Assembly: GCF_005222675.1 (NCBI RefSeq)
Contig: NZ_STGE01000072.1
Location: forward strand, 1-64,000
Length of the DNA: 64,000 nt
Direction of reading: 5' to 3'
From: Mycolicibacterium sp. CR10
Lineage (GTDB): Bacteria > Actinomycetota > Actinomycetes > Mycobacteriales > Mycobacteriaceae
In this document: positions 43,043-51,241 of the stretch, one piece after another
Numbering within the stretch: the first letter of the stretch is position 1
How the letters are laid out: every line of letters begins with the position of its first letter
Program-made: the position numbers and the translations under genes
The notes under the pieces: model-generated
Database searches by the model: none
What the model was told of the DNA's origin: nothing
What the model saw: only the letters and a program-made list of their open reading frames with translations

Positions 43043-44149
43043 GTGATCCTTGAACCGATCCGGCGGATCTCCCGTTCGCTGGTGCGGTCGCTTGTCGGCG
43101 CGGTCGCTGTTGCGACCTTGCTGTGTGTCGGGGTCGTCAGCGACGTCAACGCCGATCCGGCATCGGACGCACTGGCCCGTATGAATGAGCTGTCCCGCCA
43201 GGCAGAGCAGACCACTGAGGCTATGCACACCGCACAGATCGACTTAGACGCCAAACTCGCCGTGCAGGCGGACGCGGAAGCGAAGAACGCCATCGACAGG
43301 TCGGCCGTCGACGTGGCCAACGCCGAACTGGCGAAGTACCAGGCGGCGGTAGACAAGGTGGCGGCGGCCGCATATATGGGTGGCAGCACCGACGGGCTTA
43401 CTGCGGCCCTCACTGCGTCCTCACCCCGGGACTTGATCGACCAACTGTCGATCCAGAAGACCATGTCAACGCAAATGGCAGCGGATATGGCGGCGTTCAA
43501 GTCGGCTAGCCAGCGGGCCGCCCAAGCCGCGCAGAGATCGGCAGATTCCGCCGTGCAGGCTCGCCTAGCCGCGGATCAGGCAACGAAGGTCCGCGCTGAG
43601 TTGCAGGCTAAGCAAAGCGATCTGCGCGCCCAGATAGCCGCAGTCCAAGCCCAGTTCGAGGTGTTGACACCGGATCAGCGCGCGATACTCGCTGACCCCG
43701 GCCCTCCACCTCCACCCGTCCCCGGCGAGCCGAATCCCGATGACCCCGCGATCGTCGCGATGCCCGATCCGCCGGCGGCGGGTGTGGTGCCGACTCCGTC
43801 GAGCGGCGAGGGTGCCGCGGTGGTGCATGCAGCGTTGACGCGGGTGGGGTCGCCGTACTCATGGGGTGCGACGGGCCCGAATTCTTTCGACTGCTCGGGA
43901 CTCATTAAGTGGGCGTTCCTGCAGAGTGGCAAGTCCTTGCCGCGTTCAAGCCAGGCATTGGCGGAAGGGGGCCAACCGGTCGCTGTCACTGACCTGCAGC
44001 CCGGAGACATCGTGACCTTCTATGCCGATGTCTCTCATGCGGGTATCTACATTGGCGATGGGATGATGGTTCACGCGTCGACGTACGGAACGCCGGTGAA
44101 GGTCGCGCCGATCTCCTCCGCGCCGATTCATAACGTCCGGCGGTACTAG
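43043..44149 (+). CDS. NlpC/P60 peptidoglycan endopeptidase with coiled coil
   Basis: 368 residues, GTG 43043 with AAAGGA upstream. A signal peptide (residues 1-37) is followed by a long Ala/Gln/Lys-rich coiled coil (about 40-205), a Pro-rich linker (215-255) and NlpC/P60 (258-360). Catalytic residues are Cys284 (SFDCSGL), His332 (SHAGIYIG) and His344. The coiled-coil arrangement is that of RipC-type or FtsEX-regulated hydrolases. It cleaves the D-Glu-mDAP bond in stem peptides. Divergent from the L,D-transpeptidase and probably co-regulated. Confidence 0.93.
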   Translation: MILEPIRRISRSLVRSLVGAVAVATLLCVGVVSDVNADPASDALARMNELSRQAEQTTEAMHTAQIDLDAKLAVQADAEAKNAIDRSAVDVANAELAKYQAAVDKVAAAAYMGGSTDGLTAALTASSPRDLIDQLSIQKTMSTQMAADMAAFKSASQRAAQAAQRSADSAVQARLAADQATKVRAELQAKQSDLRAQIAAVQAQFEVLTPDQRAILADPGPPPPPVPGEPNPDDPAIVAMPDPPAAGVVPTPSSGEGAAVVHAALTRVGSPYSWGATGPNSFDCSGLIKWAFLQSGKSLPRSSQALAEGGQPVAVTDLQPGDIVTFYADVSHAGIYIGDGMMVHASTYGTPVKVAPISSAPIHNVRRY

Positions 44150-44343
44150 GTCGCCGCCGCTAGGTGGCGCGGCGGCGACTGCTGAAGACCTGGTGCTGAG
44201 GGCCGTCCATTCGTTGATCTCGTCGATAGTGTGAGCGAGGGGGACGGTCGGGTCGGGAAGTGTCCCAGGCCAGGGCCGACGTGGGCTGGCGGACTGAGGT
44301 GAGCGGACCCTCTGGCGGCTTCGTGTCTCTTCTGCTGGCCCGT

Positions 44344-45189
44344 CTATTCGACAGCGGTGAGGACGTTCACGGAGGCACCGTCGTCAGTGGAGGTGTAGAT
44401 CGCGGTATCCGTGGCGATGTAGACCTGGCCGTCGCTAGCGGCGAGAAGGGCCTGAGGTTTGGCGCTCAGGGTGTGTCGTGGCTGCCAGGTCTGCCCGTTG
44501 TCGGTGCTGGTGTAGAGGGTTCCTCCGAGGTCAGCTCCGAGCAGGGGACCACGATCGGGCCAGCTGACGAGCGCCAGTGTCGGTGCACCGCTGACTGGGT
44601 CGAACGTGATTGCGCCGTCGGTGCTTCGGAGGAGCCCTTGGCGTGTGGTCGCGAGGATCTCGTCGGCGTCCGCGGGTGATACTGCTAGGTCAGAGGCGGG
44701 GATTTCTGCTCGCCGCTGCCAGGACTGCTCATCGAGGCTGACCATCACAGCGCCCGACTGGCTGTCGTGACCGTAGACCCGGCTGTGGCGGTACTCGAGT
44801 GCGTGAAAATCGGCGCTGCCGTGCAGCGACAGGGATTCCCAGGATTGGCCGGCGTCGCTGCTCTTGATCAGGCCCAGGTGTGGCAGTTGTTGACGGTCAG
44901 CCGGATCGGGGTGGCCGCTGGCCAAGAATTCGTCAGGCCCGGCGATGGTGAAGCCCATGAAGTCCTGGGCGAGATCGCCGACTCGTTGTGGCGCCCGATC
45001 GGGCTCTACTGTGTAGAGGCCGTAATGAGTGGCGACATAGAGGGTTTCGTCGGAGGGGTTGATGCCGAGACCGTGGATGTGCACCATACCCGGCACTATC
45101 GCGGGCGGCACGCTGTCGGGGGCGTTCGACGAACACGCCGCGACGAGGGCTCCGGTCAGAATTGCGGCAACGAATCTGCGGAGCTGCAC
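44344..45189 (-). CDS. BNR-repeat lipoprotein (F510_1955-type)
   Basis: 281 residues from GTG 45189, preceded by GGAAGG. An upstream ATG (45252) would begin above the operator and is rejected. The lipobox is LVAACSS. The body is a beta-propeller with repeats of the SSDAGQSWESL and TSTDNGQTWQPR type, and an N-terminal MVHIHGLGINPSDETLYVATHYGL. The family is annotated as a glycosylhydrolase-like protein, but activity is unproven. A BlaI-type dyad lies 25 bp upstream. Confidence 0.8.
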   Translation of the reverse strand: MQLRRFVAAILTGALVAACSSNAPDSVPPAIVPGMVHIHGLGINPSDETLYVATHYGLYTVEPDRAPQRVGDLAQDFMGFTIAGPDEFLASGHPDPADRQQLPHLGLIKSSDAGQSWESLSLHGSADFHALEYRHSRVYGHDSQSGAVMVSLDEQSWQRRAEIPASDLAVSPADADEILATTRQGLLRSTDGAITFDPVSGAPTLALVSWPDRGPLLGADLGGTLYTSTDNGQTWQPRHTLSAKPQALLAASDGQVYIATDTAIYTSTDDGASVNVLTAVE

Positions 45190-45213
45190 GGTGAAACCTT
45201 CCGGTCGCGGACT

Positions 45214-45236
45214 ATCTACGTAGTGCAATAGTAGAT
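45214..45236. promoter_or_regulatory. BlaI-type 23-bp dyad, site 4 (best match)
   Basis: ATCTAC, eleven bases, GTAGAT: perfect six-base half sites, with CTACGTAG on the left. It lies 25 bp before the BNR lipoprotein start, overlapping its likely promoter. Confidence 0.7.
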
Positions 45237-45312
45237 GGGCGGCACAGGGCAACGGCGCGACGCTGGTATGACGCCCTGGGCAGGGCTGCGTGTACCGACA
45301 GGACAGTGAGGC

Positions 45313-45334
45313 TTCTTCATCAAGTCTTCATCGG
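45313..45334 (+). promoter_or_regulatory. Tandem 11-bp response-regulator box, site iv
   Basis: TTCTTCATCAA is followed by GTCTTCATCGG, ending 103 bp before the start of the DUF305 pseudogene, as site ii does for the intact DUF305 gene. Confidence 0.55.
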
Positions 45335-45436
45335 GACACGAACCGACCCATACTCGGAATCTTGAGGCTGGACCGAGGCGGCGAGAGCGCTTGCCGCGTG
45401 GCCTGGTGTCACGAAGTTGTATGAGAAGGATGCGCG

Positions 45437-45580
45437 ATGCAGCACAAGCGATGTGGAACTGGGTTTGCGGCGTTGGCGGCGTCGGCCCTGTTCATCACTG
45501 ATGTTCGAATGCGACAACAGACTCTCAGTCATCGCCGAGCGCTGCGAGCAGCGACGCGGCCCACAACGACGCTGATGTGA
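45437..45580 (+). pseudogene. 5' remnant of a second DUF305 lipoprotein gene
   Basis: ATG 45437 has a GAGAAGGA site and starts a signal peptide (FAALAASALFIT). Adding one base at about 45500 restores the lipobox as ITGC followed by SNATTDSQSSPSAASSDAAHND, the same layout as the intact protein at 28702. The coding sequence stops at about 45580, where it abuts a truncated response-regulator gene on the other strand. Confidence 0.75.
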
Positions 45581-45582
45581 CC

Positions 45583-45800
45583 ATCGATGCCAGGCAGACC
45601 TATGTCCAGGATGACGACATCGGGATCGAGGTCGCGCGCGACGGCGATCGCGTCGACGCCGTTGCCGGCCACGACCGCCTCGAACTGCTCGCGTTCTAGA
45701 TAGCTGGCCACCACTTCGGCCAGGGGAAGTTCGTCGTCGACGACCAGGACAGGTATCCCTTCGCCTGCTCAGGTGTACCCGGGTGATCCTCCATATCCCG
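45583..45800 (-). pseudogene. 5' remnant of a second OmpR-type response regulator
   Basis: It reads PVLVVDDELPLAEVVASYLE, then DPDVVILDIGLPGIDG, closely matching the receiver of the intact regulator (ALVVDDEVPLAEVVASYLR and DPDVVILDLALPGIDG). It is truncated after the phosphoacceptor region, and the likely start (about 45800) is out of frame with the receiver. The DUF305 and regulator stubs face each other exactly as in the intact module, with everything between them deleted. Confidence 0.8.
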
Positions 45801-45853
45801 CATGGTGCCCGCTGAAGCAGCCGCGGCGGCGCACGACCGCCCGAAGCGGCGCG

Positions 45854-45875
45854 ATCTTCAGCAGATCTTTACGAG
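45854..45875 (+). promoter_or_regulatory. Tandem 11-bp response-regulator box, site v
   Basis: ATCTTCAGCAG is followed by ATCTTTACGAG, 58 bp before the small membrane gene at 45933. Site iii has the same distance (61 bp) to its small membrane gene. Confidence 0.55.
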
Positions 45876-45932
45876 ACTCATACCGATTACGTCCTTCGGC
45901 TGGGAGACGCTCACTGTGGAGGAGGGCCTGAC

Positions 45933-46133
45933 ATGCGCTGGCTGATGGACGTCTGCCCGAACAGTCTCGGGTGGCAAACGTGGCTGATCCTGTGCGCCGT
46001 CATTGTCGTGATGTGGGCCGCCGCCATCGCCGGCGCGACGGCCCTGTTCCACGCTTCTGGCCGGCCGCGCCGCAGGCAGCGGCGTGAGGCAATGGAGGAG
46101 CCTGTTCGCAGTGGCCACGTCGGGGCGGAGTGA
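45933..46133 (+). CDS. Small membrane protein of the collapsed module
   Basis: 66 residues. One strong TM helix (WLILCAVIVVMWAAAIAGATALF, residues about 17-39) precedes a basic tail (RPRRRQRRE), with GGAGG upstream of the ATG. Position relative to the tandem box matches the gene at 31488, but no oxidase follows here. It may be the only surviving intact gene of the duplicate. Confidence 0.65.
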   Translation: MRWLMDVCPNSLGWQTWLILCAVIVVMWAAAIAGATALFHASGRPRRRQRREAMEEPVRSGHVGAE

Positions 46134-46174
46134 CTGGTCAGCGACGCGGCCGAACGTAGCGCTCGCGCGGGGTG

Positions 46175-47584
46175 TCAGTATTCGATCAAGCGCGTGACGT
46201 AGGGCGTCATGCCGGAGCTGCGTACGGGTGAGATTTTGACCACTGACCCCGTGTAGGGGGCTTCGATCATCATGCCGTCGCCGAGGTACATGGCTTCGTG
46301 CTGGCTGGCGTTGGGGCCGTAGAAGATCAGATCGCCGCGCTGCATCTGCGATGACGGAACTTTGCGGCCGGCGTTGTACTGGGATCCGGAGTAGTGGTCG
46401 AGCTTGATGCCGACTCCAGCGAAGGCGTAGAGCATGAGGCCGGAGCAGTCGAAGCCGACGGTGCTGGCTCCTTGATCGATTCCCCGAGAGGGCCCGTTGG
46501 CGTTGCCACCGCCCCATGAGTAGGGAACGCCGAGTTGGGACATGGCGCGTCGGATCACGAACTCCGAGGCCTGGCGGCCGTACAGGCGGGGGATGCGTCC
46601 ATTGGTGATGCCGGGATCTGCAGCAGCGGTCGCGGGGGAGAGGATGCCCAGTTTGGTGAGGAAGTTTCGGCCCATGTCGGCGGTGAGTTGCAGCGAGGTC
46701 GCCATGATTTTGAGGACGGCGTTGATGATGGCTATGGGGTCGCCGGCCACATTGGCGCTGGGCACCATCGGCAGCGTGGTGTCCCACTGGCCGACGCCCG
46801 ACCTGTATGCCGGTGCCGGGCCGGAGCGGTCCCATTGGCCGCTCGGCGGCACCGGGGTACGGGGTTGTGCGGCCGTGGGCTGGCGCGTGGTGGCTGCTAC
46901 CGGTCGGGCAGTAGTGAGTCGGGTTTGTGCGGAGTCGCGTTCGGCGGCCAACCGGGTGAGGTCGGACTGCTGATCGGTGAAAGCGCGTTGCGCGGCAACG
47001 AGTTCGGCGACTGCACCGTCCTGCCGTCGTTGCGCTTCGGCCGCTGCTGCGTCGGCGTCCAGCCGGGCCTGTTTGGCGGCTGAGAGTCGGTTGGCGTGTT
47101 CGGTCTGGCTTCGGCGAAGATCGTCTTTGACCGTACTGAAGGCGATGAGGTAGGTCTGCTGCATTGAGGCTGCCGAGAGGATGTCTTCGGGGCTATTTGC
47201 CAGCGGCAGTGAGCGCGAGGGACCGTTCATATAGGTCGAGGCGGCGAACTCGTCGAAACGCTGCTGCGTGGCGTCGATGGCGGTTTGGCTGTCGGCGAGT
47301 GCTTTCTCGCTGTCGGCGAGTGTGCGGTGCGCCTCGGCGACCGCCTCGCGGGCGGTGGCAAGCTCAACCAGCGTCCGATTGACGCTCTCCTGCTGGTGTT
47401 GGATGTCCGCGCCGATATCGGCGACGTGCTGGTTGGCTTCGGCGACGGCGGCGACAAGTCCTGCGACCGTTTCGCTGTCACCATCAGGTTCGCTTCCGTG
47501 GCCGGCCGTTGCGATGCCGGAGGTGTGAAGCACCAGCACCGCAAAAATCACCCCGGTGGTGAGAAGTGAAGTGAGGCGCCGCAT
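46175..47584 (-). CDS. RipA-like NlpC/P60 peptidoglycan hydrolase
   Basis: 469 residues from ATG 47584, preceded by CAGGAGA. RipA of M. tuberculosis has 472 residues. A signal peptide (1-28) is followed by a coiled coil (35-225), a Pro/Gln linker, a conserved DPIAIINAVLKIMATS segment and NlpC/P60 (about 335-469). Catalytic residues are Cys380 (GFDCSGL), His429 (QHEAMYLG) and probably Glu441, near-identical in position to RipA Cys383, His432 and Glu444. It hydrolyses stem peptides at septa. A BlaI-type site lies 78 bp upstream. Confidence 0.93.
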   Translation of the reverse strand: MRRLTSLLTTGVIFAVLVLHTSGIATAGHGSEPDGDSETVAGLVAAVAEANQHVADIGADIQHQQESVNRTLVELATAREAVAEAHRTLADSEKALADSQTAIDATQQRFDEFAASTYMNGPSRSLPLANSPEDILSAASMQQTYLIAFSTVKDDLRRSQTEHANRLSAAKQARLDADAAAAEAQRRQDGAVAELVAAQRAFTDQQSDLTRLAAERDSAQTRLTTARPVAATTRQPTAAQPRTPVPPSGQWDRSGPAPAYRSGVGQWDTTLPMVPSANVAGDPIAIINAVLKIMATSLQLTADMGRNFLTKLGILSPATAAADPGITNGRIPRLYGRQASEFVIRRAMSQLGVPYSWGGGNANGPSRGIDQGASTVGFDCSGLMLYAFAGVGIKLDHYSGSQYNAGRKVPSSQMQRGDLIFYGPNASQHEAMYLGDGMMIEAPYTGSVVKISPVRSSGMTPYVTRLIEY

Positions 47585-47661
47585 CAATTCTCCTGTGGGG
47601 TGGCTGCCGGTGACCGCGAGTCTGCGCCGAGGTGTCATGTGCGACGGCCTATTAGCGCTGT

Positions 47662-47690
47662 AACTACGTAGTTGCTAAGTACGTAGTTGG
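47662..47690. promoter_or_regulatory. BlaI-type dyad, site 5 (extended variant)
   Basis: AACTACGTAGTT (a perfect 12-base palindrome) is followed 3 bases later by AAGTACGTAGTT. It resembles the 23-bp dyads, but with 15 rather than 11 bases between the outer halves. It lies between the divergent RipA-like gene (78 bp) and blaI (about 267 bp). The remaining gap 47691-47956 shows no gene. Confidence 0.5.
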
Positions 47691-47956
47691 AACGTACATC
47701 ACTGCAGCATCAGGAGAAACGCCTGTCACAGTCTCAACTCGGTAACACCTGACCGGACGGCAGCATGTGCTCTTTGGCCCGAGGGGCCGCTGCCTTGAAC
47801 CGGATTTCATTGGCGCGCGCCTTTGCGAATCAACATCGGTGGCGCAGCCGCAGTGAGGTCCCCTGCATTTGGGCTGTTGGCGGCTACATTGGAGGCTGCA
47901 GGGTGCCGCGCTGTGCGAATCGGCCACCTCGTTAGAGCGAGCAGGAGTTGCGGCGG

Positions 47957-48322
47957 ATGGAACAGCGAGGATTCGGCGATCTCGAAGCGGTGGTCATGGA
48001 CTGGGTGTGGGATCACCAGGAGCCGGTCACCGTACGCGACGTGTTCGAAGACCTGTCTGAGCAGCGGGCAATCGCGTACACCACGGTGTTGTCGACCATG
48101 GACAACCTGTATCGCAAGCGGTGGCTCACACGGCAGCGCAACGGCAAGGCCTATGTATACCGGGCGGCGATGAGTCGTGAGGAGCGGTCGGCGCGGCTGA
48201 TGAAAGCTGCCTTCGACTCCGGCGGCGACACCAACACTGTGCTGGCATTTTTTGTCGAGCAGATGAGTACAGAGCAATCAGCCCAACTGAAGGCGGCGCT
48301 GCGTAAGGGGCGGCGATCATGA
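47957..48322 (+). CDS. blaI: BlaI/MecI/CopY-family repressor
   Basis: 121 residues from ATG 47957, with CAGGAG 9 bases upstream; a TTG at 47948 is too close to that site. The N-terminal winged helix (LEAVVMDWVWDHQEPVTVRDVFEDL, AYTTVLSTMDNLYRKRWL) matches BlaI proteins. The C-terminal dimerisation half contains VLAFFVEQMSTEQSAQL. In the family the repressor is inactivated after signal from an M56 sensor protease. Such a gene follows with a 4-bp overlap. It is the prime candidate for binding the nine CTAC/GTAG dyads. Confidence 0.93.
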   Translation: MEQRGFGDLEAVVMDWVWDHQEPVTVRDVFEDLSEQRAIAYTTVLSTMDNLYRKRWLTRQRNGKAYVYRAAMSREERSARLMKAAFDSGGDTNTVLAFFVEQMSTEQSAQLKAALRKGRRS

Positions 48323-49239
48323 CGACGGCGCTGTGGCTGGTGCTCTACGGCGCAGTGCTGGCGTGGCTTGCTCCACCGGTACTGCGGCGCCTTACTGGTG
48401 GCGGGGTCAGCCCGTCCATGGGTGTGGCCGCCTGGCTGGCCACGGTTGCCGCCGTGCTTGCGGCATGGCTGGCGGCAGTGGTGCTGGTGGTCAACGCGAC
48501 GTCAAACAGCATCCTCGACGGCTCGGTCGTGACCCTCTGCCTGGAACTGTTCGGCTTCTCCGATCACACCCCGCTGGCGGGACGCCTCGGCTCTATTGCG
48601 CTCATCGGCGGGGGGCTGCTGACCTCGGCGGTCGTGGCGCTGCGACTGGGTCGCTGCCTGGCCGGACTGCGCACCCGAAGCCACGAGCACGCACATGCCG
48701 CGCGGATCGTCGGTCGGCCCACTGACCATCCCCACGTCGTTGTCGTCGAGGCCGACCTTCCCGCCGCCTACTGTGTCATCGGCCGCCCCCATGCGATCGT
48801 CGTGACCTCGGCGGCCGTGAAATCGTTGAACCGAGCGCAACTGAAAGCGGTTCTCGCGCACGAGGATGCGCACCTAACAGGGCATCATCACCACATTCTC
48901 ATGGTGCTGCGTGCCCTTGCCGCCACCCTTCCTCACCTTCCCTTGTTCGACTGCGCACATCAGGCAGTGGCGGAACTGCTGGAGATGTGTGCTGACGACA
49001 CCGCCGCTCGTCGCGTCGGCACTCGTCCTTTACTCACGGGGTTGCTTGCACTGGCCGGTCACCGACCTCCGGTGGCCGAAGGTCTGGCAGCCGCGGCAAC
49101 GGCGGTCATCGCCCGCGCCGAGCGACTGGTCACCCCGACGCAACGGCACGTGCGGTGGCGTCACCGCGCTCTCCTGGTTACCGCCATCGCCGCCATGATC
49201 GCCACTCCGGCATTCATCCAGGTGCTCTGCCACCACTAG
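48319..49239 (+). CDS. M56-family membrane metalloprotease (BlaR1-like, no sensor domain)
   Basis: 306 residues. TM helices are at about 2-25, 33-58, 92-112 and 275-300. The gluzincin zinc motif HEDAH (HExxH, about residue 181) is followed downstream by the expected acidic ELLEMCADDTA. Staphylococcal BlaR1 has a C-terminal penicillin-binding sensor; this protein lacks one, as do other actinobacterial partners. It overlaps blaI (ATGA). It probably relieves repression by BlaI upon an unknown envelope signal. Confidence 0.9.
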   Translation: MTTALWLVLYGAVLAWLAPPVLRRLTGGGVSPSMGVAAWLATVAAVLAAWLAAVVLVVNATSNSILDGSVVTLCLELFGFSDHTPLAGRLGSIALIGGGLLTSAVVALRLGRCLAGLRTRSHEHAHAARIVGRPTDHPHVVVVEADLPAAYCVIGRPHAIVVTSAAVKSLNRAQLKAVLAHEDAHLTGHHHHILMVLRALAATLPHLPLFDCAHQAVAELLEMCADDTAARRVGTRPLLTGLLALAGHRPPVAEGLAAAATAVIARAERLVTPTQRHVRWRHRALLVTAIAAMIATPAFIQVLCHH

Positions 49240-49378
49240 GTGCCCGCCGAACTCATCCGATCTGGCTGCGGGTCGGAGAAGCGCACTTGGACGGACGCGG
49301 GCCCTTCGGCGGTCGGGTATTGGCCCACCCAGCAAATCCCTCCCTGACTGCCTGACGGCTGAGGCTACATCCCAAATT

Positions 49379-49401
49379 ACCTACGTAGTCAAACCGTAGA
49401 T
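49379..49401. promoter_or_regulatory. BlaI-type 23-bp dyad, site 6
   Basis: ACCTAC, eleven bases, GTAGAT, with CTACGTAG on the left half. It is 212 bp before the assumed lpqS start, so the transcript may have a leader or the gene may start further upstream. The 373-base gap 49240-49612 otherwise holds nothing recognised. Confidence 0.65.
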
Positions 49402-49612
49402 GACCAGTGCAAACGCGGTGTCGCCGAGGTCGATTGGTTGCACGCATAGCGTCGAAATGAACAGCACAGCAACGCTATCGGGCGAATGCCGTGAATGCGC
49501 TGACCGCTTCGCGCGGGCCGCCGAAGGTGACTGTCGCGGGCAGGTCACGACACGGCGTCAACTGCACGGCGGCAACTCCCTTCGGCGATCCGCTGCTACA
49601 GTCGGCAACATC

Positions 49613-50023
49613 GTGAGCTACATCGACGGGAGTTCCTCGCAGCGCCGACGCGCAGTCGTCGCTGTGTTTCTCGCGTTCTGGACCATCCTCGTGGCAGCGG
49701 AATGGGCGCTACCGGGGACCGAGGCGGCGCCAGCCCATGGACCCCACCCCCTTGCGAGCGCGGTGGGCGCGCCGGTGGCTGTCCAGCTCGACCATCAGCA
49801 CATCTCCCTGGGCGGGATCGCGCCGTCACCGGAGTCTTTCGCTGAAGCCGTCCTGCGGCGGGGAACGGTCACGCTGATTGCCCTGGTTTTGGTCAGCGCT
49901 TTGGCTGTGTTGCCAGCGCTATGGCGCTACGCGCCGCTTGCTCCTATCCGCGGTCCTCCGCGCTCACCCGTCGCACAGACCGGCCGGGTCGTGCTCGTCC
50001 GGCTCTGCATCGCGCGTCGCTGA
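49613..50023 (+). CDS. lpqS: LpqS-like copper-induced membrane protein
   Basis: 136 residues from GTG 49613; longer starts add an unlikely N-terminus. A membrane helix (VVAVFLAFWTILVAAEWAL) is followed by a His-bearing region (APAHGPHPLAS, LDHQHISLGG), a second hydrophobic segment and the end VRLCIARR. Size, pattern and the following cysK2-MFS genes match Rv0847 (lpqS)-Rv0848-Rv0849 of M. tuberculosis, where the set is copper-inducible through RicR. Here no RicR box is visible; a BlaI-type dyad lies upstream instead. The assignment relies partly on synteny. Confidence 0.7.
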   Translation: MSYIDGSSSQRRRAVVAVFLAFWTILVAAEWALPGTEAAPAHGPHPLASAVGAPVAVQLDHQHISLGGIAPSPESFAEAVLRRGTVTLIALVLVSALAVLPALWRYAPLAPIRGPPRSPVAQTGRVVLVRLCIARR

Positions 50024-50128
50024 TCGGCTAGCGTCAGGCCCCGCCTTTCTGGACCGGGGCCGGTGACCGCTGCCCGCCACCAGCAGCCGCGCGACAGTCG
50101 CGGCGTCAACAGAAGCGACATCCCCGAC

Positions 50129-51241
50129 ATGAATCACGCTGTTTCGATCAACCATGCCCACGACACAGACCGATTCGAGCACCTACGGCTGGGCCGCTTT
50201 GAGCGTCCGGCCACTATGGTCGGGCAGACGCCCGTCCTGAGGATCGGCGCGCCGTTCACCACCGCGGGGCAGGGCTTCTGGGCCAAACTTGAAGGCTTCA
50301 ACCCGGGCGGAATGAAAGACCGGCCCGCTCTGCATATGGTCGAGCGCGCGCGCACTCGTGGGGTGCTTGCCCCGGGCGCCCGTATCGTCGAATCAACGAG
50401 CGGTACCTTGGGATTGGGGCTTGCTCTCGCGGGCACTGTGTACGGCCACCCCGTCACCTTGGTCACCGACCCCGGCATGGAACCGATCATCCAACATATG
50501 CTGGCCGCCTTCGGCGCGCACATCGAACTGGTCACCGAGCCCCACGAGCGCGGCGGCTGGCAGCAGGCCCGCACGGAACGCGTTCAAGAGATTCTGGCCA
50601 CCGATCCGCACGCGTGGCACCCCGACCAGTACAACAATCCGGACAATGTGGAGGCCTACCGCGGGCTGGCGATCGAATTGAAAGAGCAGCTCGGATCTGT
50701 GGATGTGTTGGTGTGTTCTGTCGGTACCGGGGGACACTCGGCAGGCGTGGCCCGGGTCTTGCGGGAATTCAATCCGGACCTGCGGCTGATCGGCGTCGAC
50801 ACGGTGGGCTCCACCATCTTTGGGCAGCCCGCCACCACTCGACTCATGCGCGGCCTCGGCTCGAGCATCTACCCCGGCAACATCGATTACGGCGCTTTCA
50901 ACGAAGTGCATTGGGTCGCGCCGGCGGATGCGGTATGGGCCTGCCGAACCCTGGCGGCCACCCATTATGCGAGTGGCGGGTGGAGCGTCGGCGCGGTCGC
51001 GTTGGTGGCAGGGTGGGCTGCGCGCAACAGCGACCCGGGCACTACGGTCGCCGCCATTTTCCCCGACGGCCCACAGCGTTATTTCGACACCGTCTATAAC
51101 GACGACTACTGCCGCACCCACGGTCTGTTGGACAAGGTGCCGCCGAATCACCCTGCCTGCATTGACGACCCGCTGGCACAGGCGGTCACGGCCTGGACGC
51201 GGTGCCCCGTGGTCGTCGACCCCACGCAGGTGGTGTCGTGA
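50129..51241 (+). CDS. cysK2: CysK2-like PLP-dependent synthase
   Basis: 370 residues from ATG 50129; Rv0848 CysK2 has 372. It is a fold-type II PLP enzyme with PLP lysine in NPGGMKDRPAL (about residue 57), the STSGTLG substrate loop and a Gly-rich phosphate loop SVGTGGHSAG. CysK2 makes S-sulfocysteine from O-phosphoserine and thiosulfate and is linked to copper and oxidative stress. Here it is between lpqS and the MFS gene; its stop overlaps the MFS ATG. Confidence 0.88.
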   Translation: MNHAVSINHAHDTDRFEHLRLGRFERPATMVGQTPVLRIGAPFTTAGQGFWAKLEGFNPGGMKDRPALHMVERARTRGVLAPGARIVESTSGTLGLGLALAGTVYGHPVTLVTDPGMEPIIQHMLAAFGAHIELVTEPHERGGWQQARTERVQEILATDPHAWHPDQYNNPDNVEAYRGLAIELKEQLGSVDVLVCSVGTGGHSAGVARVLREFNPDLRLIGVDTVGSTIFGQPATTRLMRGLGSSIYPGNIDYGAFNEVHWVAPADAVWACRTLAATHYASGGWSVGAVALVAGWAARNSDPGTTVAAIFPDGPQRYFDTVYNDDYCRTHGLLDKVPPNHPACIDDPLAQAVTAWTRCPVVVDPTQVVS

